The position numbers were made by a program, and so were the translations under genes. A stretch of DNA of 64,000 bases from Prevotellaceae bacterium UBA4361 (GTDB lineage Bacteria > Bacteroidota > Bacteroidia > Bacteroidales > Bacteroidaceae): the NCBI GenBank assembly GCA_002393575.1, contig DGSN01000032.1, forward strand, positions 40,279-104,278, in the 5' to 3' direction. Each line of letters opens with the position of its first letter. The stretch's first letter is position 1. Of the stretch, positions 43,835 to 53,125 are shown piece by piece. The notes beneath the pieces were generated by a model that had not been told where the DNA came from, did no database searches, and saw nothing but the letters and a program-made list of their open reading frames with translations.

Positions 43835-44368
43835 ATGAAACACATGAAAAGAAGTATCATTTACATTATAGCCCTTCTACTACTATCTGTCAATGAGGCT
43901 CAAGCACAATTCAATAGGAATGAGCAAAAACAGGAAAGGAAAGAACATCGTCGTTTCAATCCTGAAGAATTTGACAAATGGATGGAACACTTCATCACCC
44001 AGGAGGTGGGACTCACCCCCGAAGAAAGCAAGCAGTTCTTCCCTCTTCTCAAAGAAATGCGCCTGAAGCAATTCAAGAACGACCAACAGGGACGCGAAAT
44101 CATGGGAAAGCTCAATGACCAATCTACAGAAAAGGACTACGAATCGGCCATCAGCAAAACCTTGGAGCTTGACCTGGAAAACAGAAAGATTGAGAAGGAA
44201 TACTACAAGAAATTCCATAGCGTTCTATCTTGGAAGAAAATCCACAAAGTTCGCTTTGCCATCCAGAAATTCAACATGGAAGCCTTGAGACGCTTCTCCC
44301 CTCAGCGCAACAGGTTTAACGGACAGGGACAGCATAAGCATTGGAGATGGGGACAGAAGAACGACTGA
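43835..44368 (+). CDS. Periplasmic Spy/CpxP-like protein
   Basis: 177 residues. A signal peptide (to about residue 25, NEAQAQ) precedes a highly charged, all-helical domain with FITQEVGLTPEESKQFFPLLKEM, resembling Spy/CpxP periplasmic chaperones or sensors. The C-terminus is rich in Arg, Gln and His (RWGQKND). Third gene of the sigma / anti-sigma set, so it may sense or buffer misfolded envelope protein. It starts about 96 bases after the preceding stop. Confidence 0.65.
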   Translation: MKHMKRSIIYIIALLLLSVNEAQAQFNRNEQKQERKEHRRFNPEEFDKWMEHFITQEVGLTPEESKQFFPLLKEMRLKQFKNDQQGREIMGKLNDQSTEKDYESAISKTLELDLENRKIEKEYYKKFHSVLSWKKIHKVRFAIQKFNMEALRRFSPQRNRFNGQGQHKHWRWGQKND

Positions 44369-44504
44369 AAAAATCGTAGTCCTTCTGCCAAAAGAAGTTG
44401 AAGAAAACTCCTTTACAAATAAGATTTTGAAAGCAATTACGACTGTGGGAACAGCGTAGTTGCTTTTTCTTTTATAAATTCTTCCGATTTCGAAGAAAAA
44501 TGTC

Positions 44505-44512
44505 TAACTTTG
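44505..44512 (+). promoter_or_regulatory. Putative -7 box of pheT
   Basis: TAACTTTG matches the -7 consensus. The -33 region is weak. The leader of about 110 bases contains a small hairpin TTCTTT-GTGC-AAAGAA. Confidence 0.4.
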
Positions 44513-44630
44513 CAAACATAAAGTAAAGTGTGGGACACAGAACAGGTCTGATGTTCCCAAGTTCTTTGTGCAAAGAAGTTCTTGCAAGTTTTCTTTGCCA
44601 AGAGTCAGAAATCATCACAAAAAGAAATAT

Positions 44631-47138
44631 ATGAACGTCAGTTACAAATGGCTAAAAGAATACGTCGATTTCGACATGACAGCACAGGAAGTGGCAGATG
44701 CCCTTACCAGTGTAGGCTTGGAAGTTGACGCTATTGAAGAAGTGCAGTCCATCAAAGGTGGACTCGAAGGACTTGTTGTTGGTCAGGTTCTCACCTGCGA
44801 ACCCCATCCAAATAGTGACCACATGCATGTATGCACAGTGGATGAAGGTAACAATCATGTGGAACAGATCGTATGTGGAGCTCCAAATGTTGCAGCAGGC
44901 CAAAAAGTGATTGTTGCCACTCTCGGCACCAAACTCTATGACGGCGACAAGGAATTTGTCATCAAAAAGAGCAAGTTGCGTGGCATTGAATCGAACGGAA
45001 TGATTTGTGCAGAAGACGAAATAGGCATTGGTACAAGCCATGACGGAATCATCGTTCTGCCAGAAGATGCCGTTGTGGGAACACCAGCTGCCAAGTATTA
45101 TGGTTTAGAAAGCGATTGGGTAATAGAGGTTGACATCACTCCCAACCATTCCGATGCTTGTTCTCACTGGGGCGTTGCCCGTGATTTTTATGCATATCTG
45201 AAGCAGAATGGCTACGAAACGAGTTTGCACCGTCCATCCGTGGATGACTTCAAAGTGGAATCAAACAATCTCGACATAGATGTTGTAGTGGAGCAAGAGG
45301 AAGCATGTCCTCGTTATTGCGCTGTCACAGTGAAGAATTGTGACGTGAAGGAATCTCCTAAGTGGCTCAAAGAGAAACTCAACACCATCGGTCTTCGCCC
45401 TATCAACAACATTGTAGATATTACCAACTACATCATGATGGCATACGGACAGCCTCTTCACTGTTTTGATGCAGACATGATTAAGGGTGGTAAGATTGTC
45501 GTGAAGGCAATGCCTGAAGGAACTCCTTTTGTGACCCTCGACGGTATAGAGCACAAACTGAGCGAAAAGGATCTTGCCATCTGCAATGCTGAAGAGCCTA
45601 TGTGTATAGCTGGTGTATTTGGTGGTAAGGGTTCAGGTACATACGAAACGACCAAAGACGTGCTGTTTGAATCTGCTTATTTCCACCCAACATGGATTCG
45701 CAAGTCTGCCCGTCGTCATGGTCTTCAAACAGACGCTTCGTTCCGCTTCGAGCGTGGTATCGACCCAGAAGGACAGATTTACGCATTGAAAATGGCTGCC
45801 CTCATGGCAAAGGAACTGGCAGGTGGAGAAATTGCCATGGAGATTAAGGATGTCAAGAATGACACACTGCCTAAGAATGCCATTGTGGATTTCGAATATC
45901 AATACTGCCGCGACCTCGTTGGCAAGGACATTCCAGTCGAGACGATGCAAAGCATTTGCGAGAATCTGGGTATGAAGATTCTTGAGAAGAATGATGAAGG
46001 AATGAAACTTGAAGTTCCTGCATATCGTGTAGATGTAACCCGTCCTTGCGATGTGGTAGAAGAAATCCTCCGTATCTATGGATATGACAATGTGGAAATT
46101 CCAACTCAGCTGAAATCATCACTCACTGTGAAGGGTGAACTTGACCGCAGCAACAAATTGCAGAACCTGATTGGTGAGCAATTGGTAGGTTGTGGATTTA
46201 ATGAAATCCTCAACAACTCGCTTACCAAGACTTCTTACTACGACAACATGGAAGACGTGTGCAAGGCAGAAAACCTTGTTCACATCATGAACCCACTTAG
46301 CCAGGATCTGGGTGTTTTACGTCAGACGCTGCTTTTTGGTGGATTGGAAAGCATCAGCCACAATATCAATCGCAAAATTGCCGATTTGAAATTCTTCGAG
46401 TTCGGAAATTGCTACTATTTCAATCCAGAAAAGAAACAGGATAATTCAGACCTTGTTCCTTCTGGAGAGACATCTCGCCAGATTCTTGCAGCATATAGTG
46501 AAGACTATCACCTCGGTTTGTGGCTCACAGGTAAACGTGTCAACGGCAACTGGGCTCATGCTGATGAGGAATCGTCTGTCTATGAACTGAAGGCATACGT
46601 CCTGAATATCCTCACCCGTCTGGGTGTTCCATTCGGTATGCTTGTATTTGGCGAGGCTAAGAATGACATTTTTTCCACATCGCAGACAATTTCAAATCGT
46701 GGCGGCAAGCTGATTGTTCAATTTGGTGTTGTCAGCAAGAAGCAAACATCTAAGCTCGACATTGAGGCTCCAGTTTATTTCGCAGACTTCAACTGGAACG
46801 CTCTGATGAAAACAGTGAAAAACAAGAGTGTCAGCTTCACTGAGATTCCAAAATTCCCAGCTGTCAGTCGTGACTTGGCACTTCTGCTCGACAAGAATAT
46901 CGAATTTGCAGAAATCGAGAAAATTGCATATCAGAGCGAAAAGAAAGTGCTCAAAGAAGTTCGCCTCTTCGACGTGTATGAAGGAAAGAACCTTGAAGAA
47001 GGCAAGAAGAGCTACGCTGTGAATTTCCTCTTGCAGGATGAGCAGAAAACAATGAACGACAAGCAGATTGAAGCCATCATGAGCAAGATTGAGCAAAACA
47101 TCTGCAAGCAGCTCAATGCGAAGGTGAGAGGCAAATAA
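44631..47138 (+). CDS. pheT: Phenylalanyl-tRNA synthetase beta subunit
   Basis: 835 residues. Start MNVSYKWLKEYVDF (44631) matches the conserved N-terminus; the longer frame to 44568 lies in the leader. The tRNA-binding domain (GQVLTCEPHPNSDHMHVC), B3/B4 editing domains, B5 domain and the C-terminal anticodon-binding domain are present in order. It pairs with PheS, which is not in the window. It is followed by a small membrane protein gene and yebC on the same strand. Confidence 0.96.
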   Translation: MNVSYKWLKEYVDFDMTAQEVADALTSVGLEVDAIEEVQSIKGGLEGLVVGQVLTCEPHPNSDHMHVCTVDEGNNHVEQIVCGAPNVAAGQKVIVATLGTKLYDGDKEFVIKKSKLRGIESNGMICAEDEIGIGTSHDGIIVLPEDAVVGTPAAKYYGLESDWVIEVDITPNHSDACSHWGVARDFYAYLKQNGYETSLHRPSVDDFKVESNNLDIDVVVEQEEACPRYCAVTVKNCDVKESPKWLKEKLNTIGLRPINNIVDITNYIMMAYGQPLHCFDADMIKGGKIVVKAMPEGTPFVTLDGIEHKLSEKDLAICNAEEPMCIAGVFGGKGSGTYETTKDVLFESAYFHPTWIRKSARRHGLQTDASFRFERGIDPEGQIYALKMAALMAKELAGGEIAMEIKDVKNDTLPKNAIVDFEYQYCRDLVGKDIPVETMQSICENLGMKILEKNDEGMKLEVPAYRVDVTRPCDVVEEILRIYGYDNVEIPTQLKSSLTVKGELDRSNKLQNLIGEQLVGCGFNEILNNSLTKTSYYDNMEDVCKAENLVHIMNPLSQDLGVLRQTLLFGGLESISHNINRKIADLKFFEFGNCYYFNPEKKQDNSDLVPSGETSRQILAAYSEDYHLGLWLTGKRVNGNWAHADEESSVYELKAYVLNILTRLGVPFGMLVFGEAKNDIFSTSQTISNRGGKLIVQFGVVSKKQTSKLDIEAPVYFADFNWNALMKTVKNKSVSFTEIPKFPAVSRDLALLLDKNIEFAEIEKIAYQSEKKVLKEVRLFDVYEGKNLEEGKKSYAVNFLLQDEQKTMNDKQIEAIMSKIEQNICKQLNAKVRGK

Positions 47139-47174
47139 TCCTTTTCATATTAGCGGAAGAGACATTTTTGGCAG

Positions 47175-47318
47175 ATGAGAAAGAAGCAGATATTCAGAGT
47201 ACTCTATTACATTTTGATAGTGCTATGGCTCTTGCAAATCTACTACTCAGGGTTTAACATCTATATCTTAATCCCCACCACTTGTCTTATCATCTGCTAT
47301 TTTTTACAGAAAGAATAA
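47175..47318 (+). CDS. Small two-helix membrane protein (47 aa)
   Basis: Reads MRKKQIFRVLYYILIVLWLL, then QIYYSGFNIYILIPTTCLII and a charged end (LQKE). A positively charged N-terminus and two hydrophobic helices joined by a short polar turn make a plausible inner-membrane hairpin. It starts 36 bases after pheT and ends 29 bases before yebC, so it fits an operon of three. No function is known to me. The codon pattern and clean stop support a real gene. Confidence 0.6.
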   Translation: MRKKQIFRVLYYILIVLWLLQIYYSGFNIYILIPTTCLIICYFLQKE

Positions 47319-47347
47319 AACAATAAAAATTAAAATCATACAATCCA

Positions 47348-48079
47348 ATGGGAAGAGCATTTGAATTTCGTAAGGCCCGCAAACTGAAGCGTTGGGGCAA
47401 CATGGCAAAAACATTTACACGTCTTGGCAAGCAAATCGCTATTGCTGTAGCAGAAGGTGGTCCAGACCCTGAGAACAATTCCCGTCTGCGTGCCATTATA
47501 GCTACATGTAAGCATGAGAACATGCCAAAAGACAACATTGAGCGTGCCATCAAGAATGCAGCTGGAAAAGACAAGAACAGCTGGAAAACTATGACATACG
47601 AAGGCTATGGTCCTCACGGAATTGCCATTTTCGTTGATACACTTACCGACAACCCAACTCGTACTGTTGCCGATGTACGTTCCATCTTCAACAAATTCAA
47701 TGGAACCCTTGGCACAATGGGTTCACTCGCCTATCTTTTCGACCACTTCTCCTTGTTTACTTTCAAAGAAAAAGAAGGCATGGATATGGATGAAATGATT
47801 CTTGAACTCATCGACTACGGAGTGAGTGACGAATTCGACGAGGAAGAAAATGAGGACACTGGCGAAAAGACCATCACCATCTATGGCGACCCTAAGAGTT
47901 TCGCACAGATTCAAAGCTACCTCGAACAAAACGGTTACGAAATTATCTCAGCAGACTTCACATACGTTCCAAATGATTTGAAGGATGTAACAGACGAACA
48001 GCGCGAAACGATTGACAAGATGGTGGAGCGTTTGGAAGAATTCGATGATGTTCAGAATGTTTACACCAACATGAAGTAA
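47348..48079 (+). CDS. YebC/PmpR-family regulator or translation factor
   Basis: 243 residues with the family N-terminus MGRAFEFRKARKLKRWGNMAKTFTRLGKQI and the acidic middle region. Members have been described both as DNA-binding regulators and as ribosome-associated factors easing proline stalls; the sequence does not tell which applies. Length is normal. Confidence 0.92.
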   Translation: MGRAFEFRKARKLKRWGNMAKTFTRLGKQIAIAVAEGGPDPENNSRLRAIIATCKHENMPKDNIERAIKNAAGKDKNSWKTMTYEGYGPHGIAIFVDTLTDNPTRTVADVRSIFNKFNGTLGTMGSLAYLFDHFSLFTFKEKEGMDMDEMILELIDYGVSDEFDEEENEDTGEKTITIYGDPKSFAQIQSYLEQNGYEIISADFTYVPNDLKDVTDEQRETIDKMVERLEEFDDVQNVYTNMK

Positions 48080-48202
48080 GAAAACCACATTCTGCATTTA
48101 AGAAAAAGAATCTCTAAACCGAACTATGCGAAGATAACAAACCACATCTCACATGGTTCGGTTTTCTTTCCCATAACAATTCAACAAAAACAAGCAATCA
48201 CT

Positions 48203-48460
48203 ATGAAAATAGAATACCAACCAACAGGCACTTGCTCGAAAATGATACTTGCAGATATTGATGATGAAACAAGAGTCATCAACAATGTGCAGTTCATTGG
48301 AGGCTGTCCTGGCAATACACTTGGAGTCAGTGCGCTCGTCAAAGGACAAAAGGTCGATGATGTCATCAAGAAACTTGAAGGAATCAGATGCGGAATGAAG
48401 TCCACTTCTTGCCCCGACCAATTGGCTCGTGCTCTCAGGCAAGCATTGCCTAATGGATAA
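48203..48460 (+). CDS. TSCPD domain protein
   Basis: 85 residues. The domain name motif is present as KSTSCPDQLARAL, with a second Cys in GGCPGN. The domain also occurs at the end of some ribonucleotide reductases, where it is thought to bind metal; the stand-alone form has no assigned role. Its stop codon is 32 bases before the lipoprotein start. Confidence 0.88.
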   Translation: MKIEYQPTGTCSKMILADIDDETRVINNVQFIGGCPGNTLGVSALVKGQKVDDVIKKLEGIRCGMKSTSCPDQLARALRQALPNG

Positions 48461-48491
48461 GAACATATCTCCATATATCTACGAAATAGCT

Positions 48492-48896
48492 ATGAAAAAA
48501 TCTATTCTCTTTCCTCTTTTCTCGGCATTGTTTCTTGTCTCCCTTTCTTCCTGCCAAGAATCGAAGAGCGAACGATTTGAACGAGAAGCCAAGGAATTCA
48601 CCAAAACGAAATGCCCGTCTGTGAGTGCGGATGGAGTGATTCGCACCGACAGCATGGTTTTTCACAATGATGGCTCTAACGACATGATTTATTATTACAC
48701 CATCCTTGATGAAAATTCAGAAGCCGTCCTCATTCGAAACATGTCATCCGTCGAAGCAGAACTGCGTCGTGGCATCATCAACAGCGTGGATATGCGCCAT
48801 CAAAAGGAGGCTCATTTGAATTTCATATACATCTATCGTTCTTCCACAAGTGGCAAAGAGGTGATGAAATTCAAGTTTACGCCACAAGATTATTAA
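48492..48896 (+). CDS. Small lipoprotein of unknown function
   Basis: 134 residues with a lipobox LVSLSSC (Cys about 21), so it is anchored in the outer or inner membrane. The mature part starts with a charged helix and then a mixed alpha/beta domain (MVFHNDGSNDMIYYYTILDE..., NFIYIYRSSTSGKEVMKFKFTPQDY). I do not recognise the family. ATG at 48492 is chosen because the signal peptide starts there. Confidence 0.75.
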   Translation: MKKSILFPLFSALFLVSLSSCQESKSERFEREAKEFTKTKCPSVSADGVIRTDSMVFHNDGSNDMIYYYTILDENSEAVLIRNMSSVEAELRRGIINSVDMRHQKEAHLNFIYIYRSSTSGKEVMKFKFTPQDY

Positions 48897-48921
48897 CAGA
48901 TTGAAATACACCCATAAAGAA

Positions 48922-48961
48922 GAAAGCTCCAGACATCTTTCATGTCCAGAGCTTTCTTTTT
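48922..48961. terminator. Bidirectional terminator
   Basis: GAAAGCTCCAGACAT pairs with ATGTCCAGAGCTTTC with two mismatches, and T-runs follow on both strands. It lies between the convergent lipoprotein and DUF4270 genes and can serve both. Confidence 0.8.
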
Positions 48962-48989
48962 ATATCTACGATGGAATAGATGGTTTCAC

Positions 48990-50369
48990 CTATTTGTGAT
49001 AAGTACTATAAATCACTTTCAGCTGTATGTCATCTTGTCCTCCCACCAAACGAGCACTCGTCAAAGAAAAATCATGTGTGAGTCTCACCAGTTTCTTATT
49101 ACTGTCGTAGGTGGCAACCACAGGTATCAGAAGAACCTTATCCGCATTCTCTGTTGCTGTGTTTTCTTTCTTCTCTTTGAGAATAGTCGTAATCAACTTG
49201 GAGATGTTTCCAAATTCGTAGGTATTCGTTGCGGTATTGAATGTTGCCAAGTAAGATGTTTTATCATCCACAAGTGTATATCTTTCGAAATACCCTTTTA
49301 GGTAATCATCTAAGCGGACCAACAGAAGTGTCTTTGGAATATCCAACTTAAAGCTATTCTGAAAAGTGGAATTGTAGCGAGTGAAAGTCAAACTTGCCTG
49401 ATTGATGGTATCTGTAATGTTAATTTGACTCGTTGGCAAGGTTGCTTCAGTGAAAATACCTGCAGGACTCTTCAAATAAGTAGCAGTATTATCAGACAGA
49501 AGTGTTTCCAAATTTGAATTGTCAAAACGATTGGCTTGCACAACCTCCTCTGTCGAAACCAAAGAGAAACCAGCCACCGTATCTACCGTTTGTGTTGGAA
49601 CATCAAATTCCAAGTCCAGACGGCAAGAAGTAATATAGGCAATAGCACCATCACCTTTTTCCAACTTGAAGTAGAATCCCTTACTTCCCGTCAGTCCACT
49701 ATTAATCCACGTTTCCGAGTTTTGGAAAATATTATTGTTCTTCTTGTAAGCTTCAAAAATGTTCTGCCCCACTGACAAAGGCAACTTAATACTGATGTGA
49801 GGAGAATACACCTTCGTTGACCAGCGCACCTTTTCTTCAACATTTCTGTCTGAAAGAGTGTACCATTTTGAAACGATAGGATTTTTTGACTCATCATAGA
49901 AACGAGTTGCATCTATATTTGTATAGTAGTTTTCATCAGGGCTCATGACAGAATCGAGCGGATAGACGCTCAACTTGAAGCTTGCCAATGAGTCACCTAC
50001 GTAAGAACCATAGAACAAACGAAGATAGCAATTCGAAATACTGTCATTTCTCAATAAGGAATCTGCGATGTGACTGTTTTCCAGCACATGAAACTGAGCC
50101 AAGAAGTCACTCTGAATCACCGTTCCTGTCTCAGGGTCAGAAAAACGGCCCAAATAGCATGTACTTGTACGAGCAAGCACAGAATCACCCACCTCATAGG
50201 AACGTGTCTTCACAGGATAGGTCTGATACTGCTTCGTCAAGAAACTTGTTTCAGGCATCATCCCTACGCCCAATGTGTTTGTCGTGTCATCACAAGAAGT
50301 GAAAACAAAAATGATGGAGAGGATTACCAACAAAGTTTTAAGTGTGAATCCTCTGAGAGTATGAAACAT
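48990..50369 (-). CDS. DUF4270 outer-membrane lipoprotein
   Basis: 459 residues with a lipobox VFTSC (Cys26), then DDTTNTLGVGMMPE, the conserved start of DUF4270 proteins. The rest is beta-rich. The function of the family is unknown. ATG at 50369 (MFHTLRGFTLK) is preferred over the longer frame. It follows the glycogen-synthase-like gene, a pairing I recall from other Bacteroidales. Confidence 0.88.
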   Translation of the reverse strand: MFHTLRGFTLKTLLVILSIIFVFTSCDDTTNTLGVGMMPETSFLTKQYQTYPVKTRSYEVGDSVLARTSTCYLGRFSDPETGTVIQSDFLAQFHVLENSHIADSLLRNDSISNCYLRLFYGSYVGDSLASFKLSVYPLDSVMSPDENYYTNIDATRFYDESKNPIVSKWYTLSDRNVEEKVRWSTKVYSPHISIKLPLSVGQNIFEAYKKNNNIFQNSETWINSGLTGSKGFYFKLEKGDGAIAYITSCRLDLEFDVPTQTVDTVAGFSLVSTEEVVQANRFDNSNLETLLSDNTATYLKSPAGIFTEATLPTSQINITDTINQASLTFTRYNSTFQNSFKLDIPKTLLLVRLDDYLKGYFERYTLVDDKTSYLATFNTATNTYEFGNISKLITTILKEKKENTATENADKVLLIPVVATYDSNKKLVRLTHDFSLTSARLVGGQDDIQLKVIYSTYHK

Positions 50370-50423
50370 ATAAACCAAATGTTTATTGTTTAATGATAAA
50401 TGAATCAATCAAATGAAATGTTT

Positions 50424-51242
50424 TTAATCTTCGCCACCCATCACCTGCTCATAGAACTGGTTGTAAGCATCTTTGTAGTCCTCGCCTTGATATGGCAGAA
50501 TCGGAATATCCAAACTCTTGGCATAATCCACAACTTCCGCACTCACATGGTCATCGTCGAAGACTACACCGTCAGAAAACTTGATGGCAATTTTTTGCAA
50601 CTCATCATAGCCGAATTCCGTGTCGCAAAGGTCCTCAATGTCCGAAAGCACAGCATCCCTGAAAGGAATACAATTCTTTGTGCTCTCACCAAGGTCGTTC
50701 TTGAATTCAGGCGACGAAGCAGAAAACACCACTTTCGCATCCGAAAATGAAGGTTCATCAGCGTATGCTTTTTTAATGAAGAGAGGAGCCAGCGCTGTAA
50801 TCCAACCATGACAATGAATCACATCTGGCACCCAGCGCAATTTCTTCACGGTTTCGAGAACGCCACGTGCATAGAAGATGGCACGCTCTCCATTGTCGGT
50901 ATATTCCTGACCTTTCTCATCACAAATCATTCCACGTTTCATGAAATAGTCATCATTATCTATGAAGTAGATTTGCATTCGAGCCTGAGGAATAGAAGCC
51001 ACCTTGATGATCAAAGGATGATCCGTATCGTCAATGATGATATTCATACCCGACAGACGAATCACCTCGTGCAACTGATTGCGGCGTTCATTAATCATCC
51101 CCCACTTGGGTGTGAAAGTTCTGATTTCATGACCTGACTCCTGAATAGTTTGTGGGAGAAAACGTCCCATTATTGATTTTGCGTCCTCTGGCACAAACGG
51201 AACCATGGCCTGAGTAATAAATAGAATCTTTTTCGCTTTCAT
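50424..51242 (-). CDS. Glycogen/starch synthase-like protein, catalytic half only
   Basis: 272 residues. It resembles only the N-terminal Rossmann half of GT5 glycogen synthases (KILFITQAMVPFV..., VPDVIHCHGWITALAP). The C-terminal half that completes a GT-B enzyme is absent, and the usual ADP-glucose motif KxGGL is replaced by EDAKSIMGR. It is therefore unlikely to be a normal synthase and may be regulatory or have another role. The short form seems normal for this position in Bacteroidales. A promoter lies at 51365-51397. Confidence 0.75.
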   Translation of the reverse strand: MKAKKILFITQAMVPFVPEDAKSIMGRFLPQTIQESGHEIRTFTPKWGMINERRNQLHEVIRLSGMNIIIDDTDHPLIIKVASIPQARMQIYFIDNDDYFMKRGMICDEKGQEYTDNGERAIFYARGVLETVKKLRWVPDVIHCHGWITALAPLFIKKAYADEPSFSDAKVVFSASSPEFKNDLGESTKNCIPFRDAVLSDIEDLCDTEFGYDELQKIAIKFSDGVVFDDDHVSAEVVDYAKSLDIPILPYQGEDYKDAYNQFYEQVMGGED

Positions 51243-51364
51243 TTCTTGCTATTCTCCTTATCTTGGAAAACCTTTAAGCATCAATAACTTCAATCCTTCT
51301 TTCAGATGCCATTTTGAGTCATCTCCAAAAGATTAATTCATTGACGCATAAAGATTTGCCTATG

Positions 51365-51397
51365 CAAAGATATAAAAAATTTTCGTGAAATTAGCAA
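51365..51397 (-). promoter_or_regulatory. Promoter of the glycogen-synthase-like gene
   Basis: On the minus strand TTG, 22 bases, TATCTTTG. The -7 box is perfect and the -33 box is minimal. The leader is about 115 bases. Confidence 0.5.
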
Positions 51398-51426
51398 GTT
51401 TTTTACTTTTATTAAGAATTCAGACA

Positions 51427-52248
51427 CTAATATTGCTCGTTTTCATTCGGGAAGTCACAATTCTTTACATCTTCTATATAATGACCAATGGCATCCGTCA
51501 TGATAGTCGATAAGTCAGCATAGCGGCGTAAGAACTTAGGAGTAAAGCCTTTTGTCATGCCTAACATATCAGCTACAACGAGCACTTGACCATCCACCTT
51601 GTCGCCAGCACCAATACCAATAATAGGAATAGTCAGTTCACTCGCTACACGAGCAGCCAACATGGCAGGAATTTTCTCCAGCACGATAGAAAAACAGCCC
51701 GCATCCTCCAGCGCATGAGCATCGCTGATGAGCTTCTGAGCCTCGGCTTCTTCCTTCGCACGGACCGTGTAAGTGCCAAATTTGTTGATAGACTGAGGAG
51801 TCAGTCCCAGATGACCCATCACAGGAATGCCTGCATCCAGAATCTTCCTGACCGTTTCAATGATTTCCACACCACCTTCCAGCTTCAGCGCGTCGCAGTG
51901 ACTTTCCTTCATGATACGGATTGCGTTCTTCACACCCTCCGTGCAGTTGGTCTGATACGTTCCAAAAGGCATGTCGCACACCACCAGAGCACGCTGAGTG
52001 GCACGAACCACCGACTTAGCATGATAAATCATCTGGTCGAGAGTAATAGGCAATGTAGTCACATTACCAGCCATCACGTTCGAAGCAGAATCACCAACAA
52101 GAATCACATCCATGCCAGCTGAATCCACTATCTGAGCCGTTGTATAATCATACGAAGTCAACATGGCAATCTTCTTGCCTTCCTGTTTCATTTGCATCAA
52201 GCGGTGAGTTGTCACCTTTCGCTTGTCTTCAACTAAATAACCAGCCAT
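51427..52248 (-). CDS. panB: 3-methyl-2-oxobutanoate hydroxymethyltransferase
   Basis: 273 residues. The conserved segments KIAMLTSYDYTTAQIVDSAG, DVILVGDSASNVMAG and VMGHLGLTPQS are those of PanB, the first committed step toward pantothenate. That pathway also feeds the CoA needed by the phosphopantetheinyl transferase at 15258. The gap to the HAD gene upstream is 42 bases, so the two may be co-transcribed. Confidence 0.96.
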   Translation of the reverse strand: MAGYLVEDKRKVTTHRLMQMKQEGKKIAMLTSYDYTTAQIVDSAGMDVILVGDSASNVMAGNVTTLPITLDQMIYHAKSVVRATQRALVVCDMPFGTYQTNCTEGVKNAIRIMKESHCDALKLEGGVEIIETVRKILDAGIPVMGHLGLTPQSINKFGTYTVRAKEEAEAQKLISDAHALEDAGCFSIVLEKIPAMLAARVASELTIPIIGIGAGDKVDGQVLVVADMLGMTKGFTPKFLRRYADLSTIMTDAIGHYIEDVKNCDFPNENEQY

Positions 52249-52290
52249 AATAATTTCTGTATTAGTGATTAATTTTTAATTGTTACAAAT

Positions 52291-52950
52291 TTACCGTCCC
52301 ACAAAATTCATTTTGTGGTCCACTATCTCCTCATAGCTCAAGCCCTTGAAACTATCCACCACAAGGCTGCACCTGCTTTCAATCACCTCACGTGGATTCG
52401 TAGTCGGGAAGCCAATCGTAAACATACCTGCACGCATACCAGCTTCCAGTCCTGTCAGTGCATCCTCAAACACCACACATTCCTCTATCTTTGCGTCAAA
52501 CACCTTTGCGCCCAACAAATAGCAGTCAGGATTCGGTTTTGAAGCAGTAAACATCTCAGCAGTCAGCAAGCGGTCGAACAAATCATCAAAATAAGGAATA
52601 CAACGTCGCAGGCTACTCATCTTCTTTTCGTTCGAACTCGTCACCACCGCACATTTCACTCCTCTTCCATGAATGTCGCGGACGAAATCTTCTGCACCCT
52701 CCACAAACTCAAACTTCATTTGTGCTTCGTAGGCATCCAACTCCTCCTCTATCTGTTCATGCTTTTCCACAGGGAAATATCTATTCAATATCTGTGTCAG
52801 CGTTGTTCCCTTGATGACATCACAGAAGTTCTCAATCTCGGGATGATAGCGTTTGCCCATATCGCCCCAAAACACTGAATACTGTCCTTCAGAATCCACC
52901 AACGTGCCATCCACATCGAACAGCGCTACTTTAAATAATTCGTTCAACAT
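52291..52950 (-). CDS. HAD-family phosphatase (beta-phosphoglucomutase-like)
   Basis: 219 residues. HAD motif I is DVDGTLVDSE, motif II VTSSNEKK, motif III the Lys in ASKPNPDCY and motif IV VFEDALTG. The helical cap between motifs I and II is of the sugar-phosphate type. Substrate unknown. Repeat R3 lies just upstream. Confidence 0.9.
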   Translation of the reverse strand: MLNELFKVALFDVDGTLVDSEGQYSVFWGDMGKRYHPEIENFCDVIKGTTLTQILNRYFPVEKHEQIEEELDAYEAQMKFEFVEGAEDFVRDIHGRGVKCAVVTSSNEKKMSSLRRCIPYFDDLFDRLLTAEMFTASKPNPDCYLLGAKVFDAKIEECVVFEDALTGLEAGMRAGMFTIGFPTTNPREVIESRCSLVVDSFKGLSYEEIVDHKMNFVGR

Positions 52951-52967
52951 ATAATATATAATTTACA

Positions 52968-53125
52968 ATTAAGAATGTAGAATGAAGAATAAATTTTTAC
53001 CCTGCTCATTCGATGAGAAATTTTCATTCTTCATTCGGAGCGAAGCGACTATTCTTCATTCTTCATTTAAGCGTAGCGCTCATTCTTCATTCGGAGCGAA
53101 GCGACCATTCTTCATTCTTCATTTA
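52968..53125. repeat. 'gaagaatg' interspersed element, copy R3 with internal duplication
   Basis: The core TTTTTACCCTGCTCATTCGA is followed by two tandem copies (about 50 bases each) of an attcttcattcggagcgaagcg unit. On the minus strand the last codons and the TGA of the neighbouring hydrolase gene (ending at 53112) lie inside it. Same orientation as R1, R2 and R4. Confidence 0.85.

Noticed and set aside
44513..44630. T-box or attenuator in the pheT leader
   Set aside because: Only a 6-bp hairpin is visible. There is no T-box consensus, no Phe-codon leader peptide and no terminator-like alternative fold.
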